Assembly: GCF_014696625.1 (NCBI RefSeq)
Contig: NZ_JACJQL010000023.1
Coordinates: 39,637 to 103,636 of the forward strand
Reading direction: 5' to 3'
Length of the DNA: 64,000 nt
Source of the DNA: Nostoc parmelioides FACHB-3921
Lineage (GTDB): Bacteria > Cyanobacteriota > Cyanobacteriia > Cyanobacteriales > Nostocaceae
Shown here: piece after piece, positions 1-10,500 of the stretch
Layout: each line of letters begins with the position of its first letter
Position numbering within the stretch: position 1 is the stretch's first letter
The notes under the pieces: generated by a model
What the model was told of the DNA's origin: nothing
What the model saw: the letters and a program-made list of their open reading frames with translations, nothing else
The model's database searches: none
Program-made: the position numbers and the translations under genes

Positions 1-997
1 GGATTTAAAAGCGGCTATTCCGGCTGAATGTTTTCAACCAAACGTGGGCAAATCACTGTTTTACTTTTTTCGTGATGTAGTGATTGTTAGCTCACTATAT
101 GCAGTTGCTCATTATCTAGATTCTTGGTATTTCTGGCCAATTTTCTGGTTAATGCAAGGAACGATGTTTTGGGCTTTGTTTGTGGTTGGCCATGATTGCG
201 GACACCAATCTTTTTCTAAGCATAAATGGCTTAATGATTTAGTTGGGCATCTGACTCACACTTTCATATTAGTCCCTTATCATGGTTGGCGTATTAGTCA
301 CAGAACTCATCACAAAAATACTGGAAATATCGATAATGATGAAAGCTGGTATCCTGTGACTGAATCACAATACAAGGAAATGCCATTAGGTCAGAAAATA
401 GGACGTTATTACGTGTTTCTTCTGGCTTATCCAGTGTACTTGTTTAAGCGCTCTCCTAATAAAGAAGGCTCTCATTTTTTACCTAGTAGCTCTCTTTTCA
501 AGCCATCAGAAAAATGGGATGTCATCACCAGCACTGTACTGTGGACTTGTATGGTTGCTTCGTTAGGTTTCCTAACTTATCAATGGGGCTGGATGTGGTT
601 GTTAAAATACTACGCTGCACCATACATCGTGTTTGTTATTTGGCTCGATTTAGTCACATTCCTACACCACACTGAGGCCGATATTCCCTGGTATCGTGGC
701 GAAGATTGGACTTTTCTTAAAGGTGCAATTTCTAGCATTGACCGCAATTATGGTTTAGTCAATCATATCCATCACGACATTGGTACTCATGTAGCACACC
801 ACATTTTTTTGAATATCCCTCACTATAATTTGTTGAAGGCTACTGAGGCGATTAAACCAGTCATGGGTGAATATTACCGCAAGTCAGAAGAACCTATTTG
901 GAAGTCGTTGTGGCGTTCTGGCGTGAGTTGTCATTTTGTACCCGATACTGGTGGAAAAGTTTACTACACTTCTAACAATCAAGTAGTGAATAAGTAA
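1..997 (+). CDS. desB: Omega-3 (delta-15) acyl-lipid desaturase, 5' truncated by window edge
   Basis: Membrane di-iron desaturase that adds the omega-3 double bond to glycerolipid acyl chains, using ferredoxin. The reading frame is open from base 2 through an internal GTG at 44, and residues before that GTG (AAIPAECFQPNVGKS) look like the usual desaturase N-terminus, so the real start lies outside the window. Three histidine boxes are visible: HDCGH, HRTHH and, near the C-terminus, HVAHH. The stretch VPYHGWRISHRTHH followed by NDESW is typical of omega-3 (FAD3/FAD7/DesB) rather than omega-6 enzymes. Hydrophobic segments lie between the boxes. It converges on rpoC2. Family assignment is firm; DesB over DesA rests on motif memory, not a search. 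Confidence 0.88.
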   Translation, partial: DLKAAIPAECFQPNVGKSLFYFFRDVVIVSSLYAVAHYLDSWYFWPIFWLMQGTMFWALFVVGHDCGHQSFSKHKWLNDLVGHLTHTFILVPYHGWRISHRTHHKNTGNIDNDESWYPVTESQYKEMPLGQKIGRYYVFLLAYPVYLFKRSPNKEGSHFLPSSSLFKPSEKWDVITSTVLWTCMVASLGFLTYQWGWMWLLKYYAAPYIVFVIWLDLVTFLHHTEADIPWYRGEDWTFLKGAISSIDRNYGLVNHIHHDIGTHVAHHIFLNIPHYNLLKATEAIKPVMGEYYRKSEEPIWKSLWRSGVSCHFVPDTGGKVYYTSNNQVVNK

Positions 998-1065
998 ATC
1001 AATTCCAAAACTTAAAATTTAGTGGTGTGGCAAGTCTAAAATAATGCAATAACAGAAATTCTATT

Positions 1066-1095
1066 CGCATACCCTACGGGAAGACTTCGTCAATA
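1066..1095 (+). repeat. Dispersed 30-bp repeat copy
   Basis: This stretch in the desB-rpoC2 gap (containing CCTACGGGAAGACTTCGTCA) matches, at about 26 of 30 positions by eye, the reverse complement of 49981-50010 beside the CRISPR remnant. A shorter part recurs at 50680-50695. It is a dispersed intergenic repeat of unknown role. Confidence 0.6.
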
Positions 1096-1227
1096 TATGC
1101 ACGCATCTGCGTTCAATTTTATTCCAGTTTATTGCAACACTTTAGTCATCTCAGTTCAGTAGGCTAACGCATCGTGATAATTAAGCAATTCTTGCTTTAT
1201 CAGAGTTTCTGAATTTGCATCCATAAC

Positions 1228-1261
1228 AAAAAGGCAAAAGAATTAATTCTTTTGCCTTTTT
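1228..1261. terminator. Bidirectional intrinsic terminator between desB and rpoC2
   Basis: A perfect 34-base palindrome: left arm AAAAAGGCAAAAGAATT at 1228-1244 and its reverse complement at 1245-1261. Each strand reads a stem ending in a run of T. It lies between convergent desB and rpoC2, 25 bases past the rpoC2 stop, so it can serve both genes. Confidence 0.8.
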
Positions 1262-1285
1262 AATTTAGATGATAACTCTTAGAAT

Positions 1286-4200
1286 TTAGTCTTCATAGTC
1301 GTCATCATCCTCGTCATCATCCTCATAATCATCGTCTCCCTCATCTTCTATTTCTACGAGGTCATGGATTTCATCAGCAATCAACTCATCATCATCGAGA
1401 ATTGAGCGACGGTTATTAAATCCGGTTTCCGCAAGACCAGGAGAATCTAAATTGTAGGCACGAGCTGTACGGTCATCTAATACCATATCTAGAGGATCAT
1501 CTGTTTCATCCAAGACACTGGTAGTTTCCAGAGTTGAATAATCTTCAAGCATCCCAGGTTCATCATAGGTATTGTAACCAGTTCCCGCCGGAATCAATCG
1601 ACCGATAATCACGTTTTCTTTCAAACCACGCAACCAGTCGGATTTACCCTCAATGGCTGCTTCAGTCAGAACCCGTGTTGTTTCTTGGAAGGATGCGGCA
1701 GAAATGAAACTGTCGGTATTTAAAGATGCTTTAGTGATACCTAACAATACTGGAGTATATTGCGCTCTCGCACCGCCAGTAATTGCCATTGCTTCATTAA
1801 CCTGCTCGACTTGGCGCAATTCTACCAACTCACCGGGAAGCATAGTGGTATCACCACCATCATCAATCCGCACTTTGTTGGTCATCTGGCGCACAATCAC
1901 TTCAATGTGTTTGTCGGCGATGTCAATACCTTGGGATTGATACACCATCTGCACTTCATTCACTAGGAATGTTTGCACTTTTTGTAAGGCGTGGCTAGCG
2001 CAAGCATAAATTCCATCTTCCGAACCCAGACTGAAGAATACTTCTAAAATTTCGTGAGGGTTGGAAGGGCCATCACTCAATGGTTGTCCGGCTGGTACGA
2101 CGGAACCATCGGGCATGGCTAAGTTTTGTCCAGGGCCAAGAGGATAATCGGTGACTACCCCATTGGATTCTATAACTTTGATGGCGATCGCTTCATCACC
2201 ATCACCGTATACTACCTTAACTTCCCCGCCCCGTTTTGCTAAGATACAAGCTTCTTTGGGTTTGCGGGCTTCTAGTAGTTCTTCAATCCGAGGCAAACCT
2301 TGAATGATGTCTCCGGTTTTTGCTCGTTCAAAGACTAGCAGCACCAAGGTATCACCCCGTTGCACCAAGTCGCCATCTTCTATCTGCAATACTGCACCAG
2401 GGCTGACTCGATAAGGACGACCCGCACGGATAGTCACGGCATAGTTCTGGGTGCTAAGTGCTGCATCTTGAGTGGTGGTGCTTTCACCCGCATTTTTCAC
2501 CGCTACAATTTGCCCAGATTCTTCGGCAAAGACACCAGGAGCAAGTTCTGTACCTGCGACGATTAAATCACCGGCTTTGACTTTGGGCTTGGCACTGATA
2601 TTTAGTGTTGCCATGTCACTATGACGCAGTACTAAACAACGACGCACTGCTTCGGTTCCCTTCTGCACACCTCTGACAATCCCGCCTTCTTTAGACAAGA
2701 TTTGGGTACGTGCAACTACGGAACCGGGAACAATTGTGTCTCCATCTTTTACTTCTAGGCTAGTTTGGGTACTACCTTGGGTGGCATCGGCAGCAATGTC
2801 ACGACGCAAAATCAAAGATTCCAAAATTACCAGCTGCAAGCGCTGAACATCTGCATTCTCAGGGTCAGGAATTAACTCAATATCTGCGGCTAAAGGAGAA
2901 GCATTATGTTCTTGTTCGCCTTCCTGCTCAATTTCCAATACTAATTGGGTACGTAGCAGTTCCACACCTTCCACCGACTTGACCCGTTCTGAATCTTTGT
3001 AAGGCAATCTTTGTACTGCCCGCATTTGAATTGAACGTCCTGTTTGTTGGCTCACAGATGTAGTAGATGGCACATCAGGATTACTGGGTACAGCAAACTC
3101 TACCACGGGACGGCTCAACAGTGCCGGGCCTTCTGGCGATTCCACATATTGGATGTAACGCAGTTCTGTGGCAACTTGCCCCAAAAGTTCTTCACCAGGT
3201 TGTAACAGGGTATTATCTCGCCCAATGACTGCTTCTGGATCATCTACCATGAGCAGTTCCCCTGGCTTCACCACCACTTCCCGGAGGATGTCATTTTTCT
3301 GGGTGACTTCTACCACACCACTGTTTTGGCAGAAAATGTCTTTGACGACTTCTGTACCAGCTTCGACAAACTGCCCGTCTTCTACCAACAGCAAGGAGAT
3401 ATCTTTGTTAACTTCGTGGGTTTCTTCGGGAATCCACAACAGTGTACCGCCCTGTACCACTTCATAACCAAGTTTGGCTTTACCTTTCTTCTGGACTTCT
3501 ACCCCCGCGAATTTCAGGAAACCACCAGTAGTTGTGCGATAACGGTCATCAATTAACTCAGCAACTACTTGACCATTCTGCACTTTTGTGCCTGGGGTAG
3601 TTCGCAGATTGAATACTTGGTTGTTACCTGTGGTAATTAAGTAGTTGTTACGACCTTGGGAACTCTGGACGGTGACGGTTGCTTGATCTAAGACCACAGA
3701 AGCGGTAATGATTTCAATTTCTTTGGTACTCTTTCCTGGGGTAGCTTCTGGTAAACGTACCACACCACCATGTATAGTTGTTAACTTAGTTTCTGCAAGT
3801 ACGCCGTTAGTTTCGACGCGATCGCCATTTTTCACTACCAATTCTGCACCTGGTGGCAAGTTATACACTTCCCCAGAGAGAATCCAAATCAAACCACCTC
3901 TGGCGGCTGTGGTAGTAGTGTTACCTTGACGGTCGGTTTTTTGTTCGGGAACAACTTCGGCGAACTTCACTTCTCCGGCTAAGTCGGAAGCCACATCTTT
4001 TACGGCTTTTTCTGTATTTGTCCGGGTGGTACGTCCGCCAAGGGCAACTTCTGCTAATAATTGACCTTTCTTGACCTGTTGTCCATCAACAATATAAATT
4101 GTGGAACCTTGGGTCACATGAATTTCTTGAGGTGGTGGGGTTTCTGAACCTTCCTTGCGTGGTTCCAGAATCATAATCCCGTTGCTTTCTACAAACAAGG

Positions 4201-5341
4201 CATCTTCCCCGTGGCGGGTACGATGGGTTCTTGTCCGCAGTTTCCGGGGTAGCTTGATAGTTCCATCCATTTTGGAACGGACTTGTTGGGCTACTTCCCC
4301 GGTGAACACACCACCAGTGTGGAATGTTCTCATGGTGAGCTGGGTTCCAGGTTCCCCGATACTTTGAGCAGCAATAATCCCGACCGCTTCACCTAAATCT
4401 ACCATCTTGGCGTGAGCCAAACTCCAGCCATAGCAGTGCTGGCAGACGGAACGAGCAGCTTCGCAGGTAAGAGGCGATCGCACTACAACTTCTGCCACCC
4501 CAGCTTTTTCAATTTCTTTGGCTAAGTCATCAGAAATTGGCGTATTGCGTGCGGCAATAACTTCTTTTGTTTTGGGATGGATCACATCTTCTCCCACCAC
4601 CCGTCCTAGCAAGCGTGTAGATAGCTTGATCAAGGTTTTGTTACCTTCGGTCATCGGTCGGACGGGAATACCTCTAGTAGTACCGCAATCAATTTCCCGA
4701 ATGATCACATCCTGGGATACGTCTACTAGACGACGGGTCAGATAACCAGAGTCGGCGGTGCGTAACGCTGTATCTACTAAGCCTTTTCTCGCACCGTAAG
4801 ACGAGATAATATATTCTGTAACTGTCAGACCTTCGCGGAAGTTGGTTTTGATGGGTAAGCCAATAATTTCCCCTTGGGGATCTGCCATCAATCCCCGCAT
4901 CCCCACTAACTGACGTACCTGGGAAATATTACCCCGTGCGCCAGAGAACGCCATCATGTACACAGAGTTGAGGGGATTGGTTTGTTTGAAGTGAGTAACC
5001 ACCTCGTCCTTGAGGGCTTCACTAGTACCGTTCCAGGTATCAATTACCTTTTGGAAACGTTCTACTTCCGTAATTTCTCCCCGTTGGTAACGGACTTCAG
5101 TCGCGCGAATTTCTTCTTCCGCCGCATCCAAAAGACTCCGCTTGCTAGGTGGTACCATCAAGTCATCAACACTAATGGAAACCCCAGCTCTAGTAGCATA
5201 GCGAAAGCCTAAATCCTTTAATTTATCCGCCATTACTGCGGTACGCGCCGTTCCATAATGGGTAAACGCCCAAGAAATCAAATTTCTCAGTTGACCTTTG
5301 TCAACGACGCGATTGCGAAAAATCATCTTTTCGTTAGTCAT
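1286..5341 (-). CDS. rpoC2: RNA polymerase beta-prime subunit, C-terminal part
   Basis: 1351-residue C-terminal half of the split cyanobacterial beta-prime subunit; with RpoC1 it forms the catalytic cleft wall. The trigger-loop region (IIAAQSIGEPGTQLTMRTFH) lies near residues 320-340. A very large cyanobacterial/chloroplast insertion (SI3, repeated barrel-sandwich modules) follows from about residue 345 to about 985, and the conserved GLPRIEELLEARKPKEA resumes near residue 1010. A second RNAP block with TTRVLTEAAIEGKSDWLRGL is near the C-terminus. The protein ends in a long Asp/Glu/Tyr-rich acidic tail from about residue 1325. It is the last gene of the rpoB-rpoC1-rpoC2 run, 194 bases after rpoC1. 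Confidence 0.98.
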   Translation of the reverse strand: MTNEKMIFRNRVVDKGQLRNLISWAFTHYGTARTAVMADKLKDLGFRYATRAGVSISVDDLMVPPSKRSLLDAAEEEIRATEVRYQRGEITEVERFQKVIDTWNGTSEALKDEVVTHFKQTNPLNSVYMMAFSGARGNISQVRQLVGMRGLMADPQGEIIGLPIKTNFREGLTVTEYIISSYGARKGLVDTALRTADSGYLTRRLVDVSQDVIIREIDCGTTRGIPVRPMTEGNKTLIKLSTRLLGRVVGEDVIHPKTKEVIAARNTPISDDLAKEIEKAGVAEVVVRSPLTCEAARSVCQHCYGWSLAHAKMVDLGEAVGIIAAQSIGEPGTQLTMRTFHTGGVFTGEVAQQVRSKMDGTIKLPRKLRTRTHRTRHGEDALFVESNGIMILEPRKEGSETPPPQEIHVTQGSTIYIVDGQQVKKGQLLAEVALGGRTTRTNTEKAVKDVASDLAGEVKFAEVVPEQKTDRQGNTTTTAARGGLIWILSGEVYNLPPGAELVVKNGDRVETNGVLAETKLTTIHGGVVRLPEATPGKSTKEIEIITASVVLDQATVTVQSSQGRNNYLITTGNNQVFNLRTTPGTKVQNGQVVAELIDDRYRTTTGGFLKFAGVEVQKKGKAKLGYEVVQGGTLLWIPEETHEVNKDISLLLVEDGQFVEAGTEVVKDIFCQNSGVVEVTQKNDILREVVVKPGELLMVDDPEAVIGRDNTLLQPGEELLGQVATELRYIQYVESPEGPALLSRPVVEFAVPSNPDVPSTTSVSQQTGRSIQMRAVQRLPYKDSERVKSVEGVELLRTQLVLEIEQEGEQEHNASPLAADIELIPDPENADVQRLQLVILESLILRRDIAADATQGSTQTSLEVKDGDTIVPGSVVARTQILSKEGGIVRGVQKGTEAVRRCLVLRHSDMATLNISAKPKVKAGDLIVAGTELAPGVFAEESGQIVAVKNAGESTTTQDAALSTQNYAVTIRAGRPYRVSPGAVLQIEDGDLVQRGDTLVLLVFERAKTGDIIQGLPRIEELLEARKPKEACILAKRGGEVKVVYGDGDEAIAIKVIESNGVVTDYPLGPGQNLAMPDGSVVPAGQPLSDGPSNPHEILEVFFSLGSEDGIYACASHALQKVQTFLVNEVQMVYQSQGIDIADKHIEVIVRQMTNKVRIDDGGDTTMLPGELVELRQVEQVNEAMAITGGARAQYTPVLLGITKASLNTDSFISAASFQETTRVLTEAAIEGKSDWLRGLKENVIIGRLIPAGTGYNTYDEPGMLEDYSTLETTSVLDETDDPLDMVLDDRTARAYNLDSPGLAETGFNNRRSILDDDELIADEIHDLVEIEDEGDDDYEDDDEDDDDYED

Positions 5342-5385
5342 TAGTCATTTGTCCTTAGTCATTGGTCATTAGTCATTGGTCATCT
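5340..5385. repeat. STRR heptamer array (TTAGTCA/TTGGTCA type)
   Basis: Tandem degenerate 7-mers (TTAGTCATTTGTCCTTAGTC and onward) begin at the rpoC2 start codon and continue into the rpoC1-rpoC2 gap. The same family recurs downstream of tatD and, as GTCAGTT units, inside rpoB. Such repeats are typical of heterocystous cyanobacteria. Confidence 0.7.
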
Positions 5386-5418
5386 CTTACAAAGTTCTGT
5401 TCGGAGGAAACCTCCGCT

Positions 5419-5474
5419 CAACGCCACTTGCTTTCCAACGCAGAGCGACAGGAACGCAGTGGCTCGACTTTGCG
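5419..5474. repeat. Dispersed hairpin repeat (GCCACTTGC...GCAGTGGC), copy 1
   Basis: It opens with CAACGCCACTTGCTTT and closes with CGCAGTGGCTC, so GCCACT and AGTGGC can pair. The same two ends, with a different middle, occur at 43688-43735. A smaller hairpin, GGAGG-AAA-CCTCC, lies just before it. It occupies the rpoC1-rpoC2 spacer. Confidence 0.6.
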
Positions 5475-5535
5475 TTTAGCCAATAGTCCCTAGTTTTTGC
5501 TATATAACTATGGACTATTGACTTTGGACTCTTAA

Positions 5536-7413
5536 CTAACTGGCAAGTGCTTCTTGAATCGCTTTATTGTAAATAACGCGACCCGGAGTTGTGCGTACAT
5601 ACTGAGAAATTAAATTTCCCTGAGCGTCTTCTCTGACTCGGCGATATTTATAAAGTACCGTCCGACTACCATCATCGTTATTGGTCACTTCTAGGGGGTC
5701 TGTATCTGGCTGATCAGATTCCACTTCCCCGTCAAACCGCACGTAGATGTAAGCGTGCAGGTCAATTTGCTCTTGTTGGAAGGCCATAATTACGTCCTCC
5801 AAAGAGGCAAAATATTTACCTGCGCCCTTTGTCGCACCTGGGTTTTCCGCAGTCAGGTAATAAGCGCCTAACACCATGTCTTGGCTAGGTGTGATAATTG
5901 GTCTGCCTGTAGCTGGGGACAAAATGTTGTTAGAAGCCAACATCAATAATCGTGCTTCCGCCTGACTTTCCAAGGATAAGGGTACGTGTACCGCCATTTG
6001 GTCGCCGTCAAAGTCAGCGTTAAATGCAGGACACACCAAGGGGTGGAGTTGAATGGCTCTACCTTCCACCAAAATTGGTTCAAAAGCCTGAATACCCAAA
6101 CGGTGTAGGGTAGGCGCACGGTTGAGCATGACTGGATGTCCTTCAATCACTTCTTCCAGCACATCCCAAACACTGGGGTCATTGCGAGAGATTAACTTTT
6201 TCGCAGCTTTGATGTTATTCACCATACCGCTACGAATCAGGCGATTAATCACAAATGGCTGGAATAGTTCAATAGCCATTTCTCTGGGCAAGCCGCACTG
6301 GTGAATTTTCAGCTTAGGCCCAACCACAATTACGGAACGTCCAGAGTAGTCAACCCGTTTACCTAACAAGTTTTGCCGGAAACGCCCTTGTTTACCCTCA
6401 ATAATGTCAGATAAAGATTTCAGGGGTCGGTTGTTTGCCCCAACTACGGTGCGTCCCCGACGACCGTTGTCAATTAGAGCGTCTACGGCTTCTTGCAACA
6501 TCCGCTTTTCGTTCCGCACAATAATTTCTGGTGCGAGAATTTCTTGCAGTCGTGCTAGACGATTATTTCGGTTAATTACCCGGCGATACAAATCGTTCAA
6601 GTCACTGGTTGCAAACCGTCCACCATCTAACTGCACCATTGGGCGCAAATCTGGAGGGATTACAGGAATCACTGTCATCACCATCCACTCTGGCTTAGAA
6701 CCAGTAGCAATGAAATTGTCAATTACCCGCAGGCGCTTGATGAGTTTTGCTCGTTTTTGTCCTTTAGCGCTGCCAATTTCTTCCCGGAGGCTTTCTGCTT
6801 CTTGCTCTAAATTAATATCAGCCAGCAAGCGCAATAGTGCTTCAGCACCGATACCTACCTCTACACCTTGCAACTGAGAATCTTCACTATAGATCTGGTC
6901 TTCAATTTCTAACCACTGGTCTTCACTCAGTAGCTGCTTGTAGGTGAGGGTTTCAGCATTACCGGGACTGAGAACAACATAAGAGTTGAAATAAACAATC
7001 TGCTCCACATCCCGCAAAGGCATATCCAGCAGAATAGAAATATAGCTAGGAATCCCTTTGAGATACCAAACGTGGGCTACTGGGGCAGCGAGTTTAATAT
7101 ACCCCATGCGGTGACGGCGTACCCGTGACTCGGTAACTTCCACGCCACAACGCTCACACACAATGCCTCTATGACGGACTCTCTTATACTTACCGCAATG
7201 ACATTCCCAATCTTTCGCGGGGCCAAAGATGCGCTCACAAAACAAGCCATCCATTTCTGGCTTGAGAGTCCGGTAATTAATCGTTTCTGGTTTGGTGACT
7301 TCACCTACGACCTGACCATTAGGTAATGTACGCTCACCCCATTGGCGAATACGTTCTGGTGATGCCAAGCCGATTTTAACGTAGTCAAACTGATTAGTTT
7401 GGGCGGGTCTCAT
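5536..7413 (-). CDS. rpoC1: RNA polymerase gamma subunit (N-terminal part of beta-prime)
   Basis: 625-residue N-terminal half of the split beta-prime subunit. The catalytic magnesium motif NADFDGDQMAVH is present near residue 470. The N-terminal zinc-binding motif has the cysteine pairs CHCGKYKRVRHRGIVCERCG near residues 70-90. The clamp, rudder and lid regions (for example GRFRQNLLGKRVDYSGRSVI) are conserved. Length matches cyanobacterial RpoC1. It lies 133 bases after rpoB and is surely co-transcribed with it. The spacer holds a small GGTAGG/CCTACC hairpin near 7509-7532 that might attenuate readthrough, which is an inference only. Confidence 0.98.
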   Translation of the reverse strand: MRPAQTNQFDYVKIGLASPERIRQWGERTLPNGQVVGEVTKPETINYRTLKPEMDGLFCERIFGPAKDWECHCGKYKRVRHRGIVCERCGVEVTESRVRRHRMGYIKLAAPVAHVWYLKGIPSYISILLDMPLRDVEQIVYFNSYVVLSPGNAETLTYKQLLSEDQWLEIEDQIYSEDSQLQGVEVGIGAEALLRLLADINLEQEAESLREEIGSAKGQKRAKLIKRLRVIDNFIATGSKPEWMVMTVIPVIPPDLRPMVQLDGGRFATSDLNDLYRRVINRNNRLARLQEILAPEIIVRNEKRMLQEAVDALIDNGRRGRTVVGANNRPLKSLSDIIEGKQGRFRQNLLGKRVDYSGRSVIVVGPKLKIHQCGLPREMAIELFQPFVINRLIRSGMVNNIKAAKKLISRNDPSVWDVLEEVIEGHPVMLNRAPTLHRLGIQAFEPILVEGRAIQLHPLVCPAFNADFDGDQMAVHVPLSLESQAEARLLMLASNNILSPATGRPIITPSQDMVLGAYYLTAENPGATKGAGKYFASLEDVIMAFQQEQIDLHAYIYVRFDGEVESDQPDTDPLEVTNNDDGSRTVLYKYRRVREDAQGNLISQYVRTTPGRVIYNKAIQEALAS

Positions 7414-7546
7414 ACTTAAGTGCTGAGTTCTGAGTAAAGTATTCAGTTAAAAGTCATGAATCAAAAGATTTGTTGGGTCTGAGTGCAGGGTTTTTATCCC
7501 CAGCACTCGGTAGGTAGTAAAGGCCTCCTACCCCTAACAATCATCT

Positions 7547-10500
7547 CTATTCGTCATCGTCCAATGATTCGCGGGATAGCGATTCATAGGTTGGTCTGGG
7601 TGGTGTACGGCGAGCTAATTGGTCTGCCATTAAATCGACTTCGACATCCAAGGAACTACCATCAGCTTGGGTTTCTACTTTATGTACGGCAATATCTAAC
7701 CCCAAGGATTGCAGTTCTCGCATCAATACCTTGAAGGATTCTGGTGTTCCAGGTCGAGGAATAGCCTTGCCTTTAACGATCGCATTTAATGCTTCGTTCC
7801 GTCCCTGCATATCGTCTGATTTCACAGTCAGCAATTCCTGCAAGGTATAAGCTGCACCGAAAGCTTCCAATGCCCATACTTCCATTTCTCCAAAGCGCTG
7901 ACCACCTTGTTGGGCTTTTCCACCCAATGGCTGCTGAGTTACTAAGGAGTAAGGGCCTGTAGAACGAGCGTGAATCTTATCGTCTACTAGGTGTACCAGT
8001 TTCAGCATATAAGCTACACCGATAGTTACTGGTCGGTCAAAGGGTTCCCCTGTACGACCATCAAACACCATGATTTTGCCTGGGTCATCTGGGTTATAAA
8101 CCCAATCTTTCCCTGTTTCGTCTCTGGCTTCTTGCAATTTGCCATGTACAATGCGGCGGGATGACTCTTCCCCATACATTTCATCAAAGGGCGTAATCTT
8201 AAACCTGACACCCAAGGTATGACCAGCCCAACCCAATAGACACTCAAATACTTGTCCCACGTTCATCCGGCTGGGTACACCAAGGGGATTGAGGACAATA
8301 TCCACAGGGGAGCCATCGGGCAAGTAAGGCATATCTTCTATGGGCAATATGCGGGAAATAATCCCTTTATTACCGTGGCGACCTGCCATTTTATCCCCAA
8401 CTTGGATTTTCCGCTTTTGGGCTACATACACCCGGACTACCATATTGGCTCCTGGTGGTAGTTCATCCCCTTGTTCGCGGGTAAACAAGCGCACGTCTAC
8501 GACCCGTCCTTTTTCTCCGTTGGGTACACGGAGGGAGTTATCTCTTACATCCCGTGCCTTTTCCCCGAAAATTGCCCGTAGTAGTTTTTCTTCTGGTGGC
8601 TGGTCGGATTCACCTTTCGGTGTCACTTTGCCTACCAATATGTCTCCCGCTTCTACCCAAGCCCCAATGCGAATGATTCCCTGTTCATCTAACTGACGTA
8701 GGGCATCTTCCCCGACGTTAGGAATTTCTCTGGTAATTTCTTCTGGCCCTAGTTTTGTCTGGCGGGCCTCAATTTCATATTTTTCGATGTGAATTGAGGT
8801 GTAAATATCATCTTGTACCAGTCGCTCAGAAATTAAAATCGCGTCTTCGTAGTTATAGCCTTCCCAAGGCATATAAGCGACGACGATATTTTGTCCCAGG
8901 GCTAATTCTCCGCCTTCCGTGGAAGAACCATCAGCTAGCACCTGACCGGCAACTACACGCTCACCAATCCGTACCAGGGGTTTTTGGTTGAGACAGGTAT
9001 CTTGGTTAGAACGCTGATACTTGGATACGGTATAGCGAATTTCTTGCCCTTTGTGAGTTGTCAGTTGTCCGTTGTCAGTGCTTTTGCCACTAGCTGCTGG
9101 CAATTGCCCACTGACTCTGACCCGTATTTCTGTGGCATCCACGTAGACAACATCCCCATCAGTCCGGGAAACTATCACCATCCCTGAGTCTCTCGCACCT
9201 TGAGCTTCTAAGCCTGTTCCTACTAAGGGACGCTCTGGTTTCAGTAGAGGTACAGCTTGCCGTTGCATATTGGAACCCATGAGGGCGCGGTTAGCGTCAT
9301 CATGTTCCAAGAAGGGAATCATACTGGTAGCTACAGAGACAATCTGTACTGGTGATACGGCTACGTAGTCTACTTGTTCCGGTGTGGTGGTGGAGAATTC
9401 CTGACGATAGCGGACTGGTACTTGTGGGCCAATAATATGGCCATTTTCATCTACAGGAATATCCCCTGGTGCTACCCGCAGGTCGTCTTCTTCGTCGGCG
9501 GTCATGTAGACTGCGGGTTGATCAAATCTCACCCGGCCGTTTTCTACTGGTCTAAATGGCGTTTCTAAGAAGCCGTATTGGTTAACGCGGGCGTGGGTTG
9601 CTAAGGAACCAATCAAACCAGCGTTGGGGCCTTCTGGTGTCTCAATGGGGCAAATCCGTCCGTAGTGGGAGGGGTGAATGTCTCGCACGGCAAAACCCGC
9701 CCGTTCTCTGGTTAAACCACCAGGGCCAAGGGCTGACAGACGGCGTTTGTGGGTCAGTTCGGCTAAAGGATTGGTTTGATCCATGAACTGACTGAGTTGG
9801 CTGGAGCCAAAGAATTCTTTGATGGCGGCGACCAATGGTTTGGGGTTAACCAAGGATGCTGGTGTTAATACTTCTGCATCAGATACTGTCATCCGTTCCC
9901 GGATAATTCTTTCTAGGCGGTTTAAGCCCACTCTGACTTGGTTTTGCAGTAATTCACCAACGCTTCTGACCCGACGATTACCCAAGTGGTCGATGTCATC
10001 AATACTACCAATGTCATATTCCAGGTTGATCAGGTAATCGACGGCTGCCAAAATATCGCCAGAGGTGAGGACGCGGACAGTATCGGGGACTGATAGGCGT
10101 AATTTTTTGTTGAGTTTGTATCTACCGACTCGACCCAAGTCATAACGTTTGGGATCGAAGAAGCGGGAGTCTAACAATTGTTGCCCACCCAGTACGGTTG
10201 GTGGTTCACCGGGTCGCAGTTTACGATATAACTCCATCAGAGCTTCTTCTTCGGAAAACTGCCCTTCTTTCTCGATAGTTTTCTGGAAGTACTCTGGGTG
10301 GCGCAGGGCATCAAAAATTTCGTTATCTGATAAGCCGAGAGCTTTTAATAGTACTTGGGCTGAGAGTTTGCGGGTTTTGTCGATGCGTACCCACACCAAA
10401 TCGTTCCGGTCTGTTTCAAATTTTAGCCATGCGCCCCGGTTGGGGATGAGGCTGGCTGAATATGTCCGGCGGCCGTTTTTGTCGATTTCTGATTTGTAGT

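Noticed and set aside
6404..6877. 157-codon plus-strand frame opposite rpoC1
   Set aside because: It is the antisense shadow of a strongly conserved gene with Arg/Ser-rich nonsense composition.
10149..10499. 116-codon plus-strand frame opposite rpoB
   Set aside because: Antisense shadow of conserved coding sequence.
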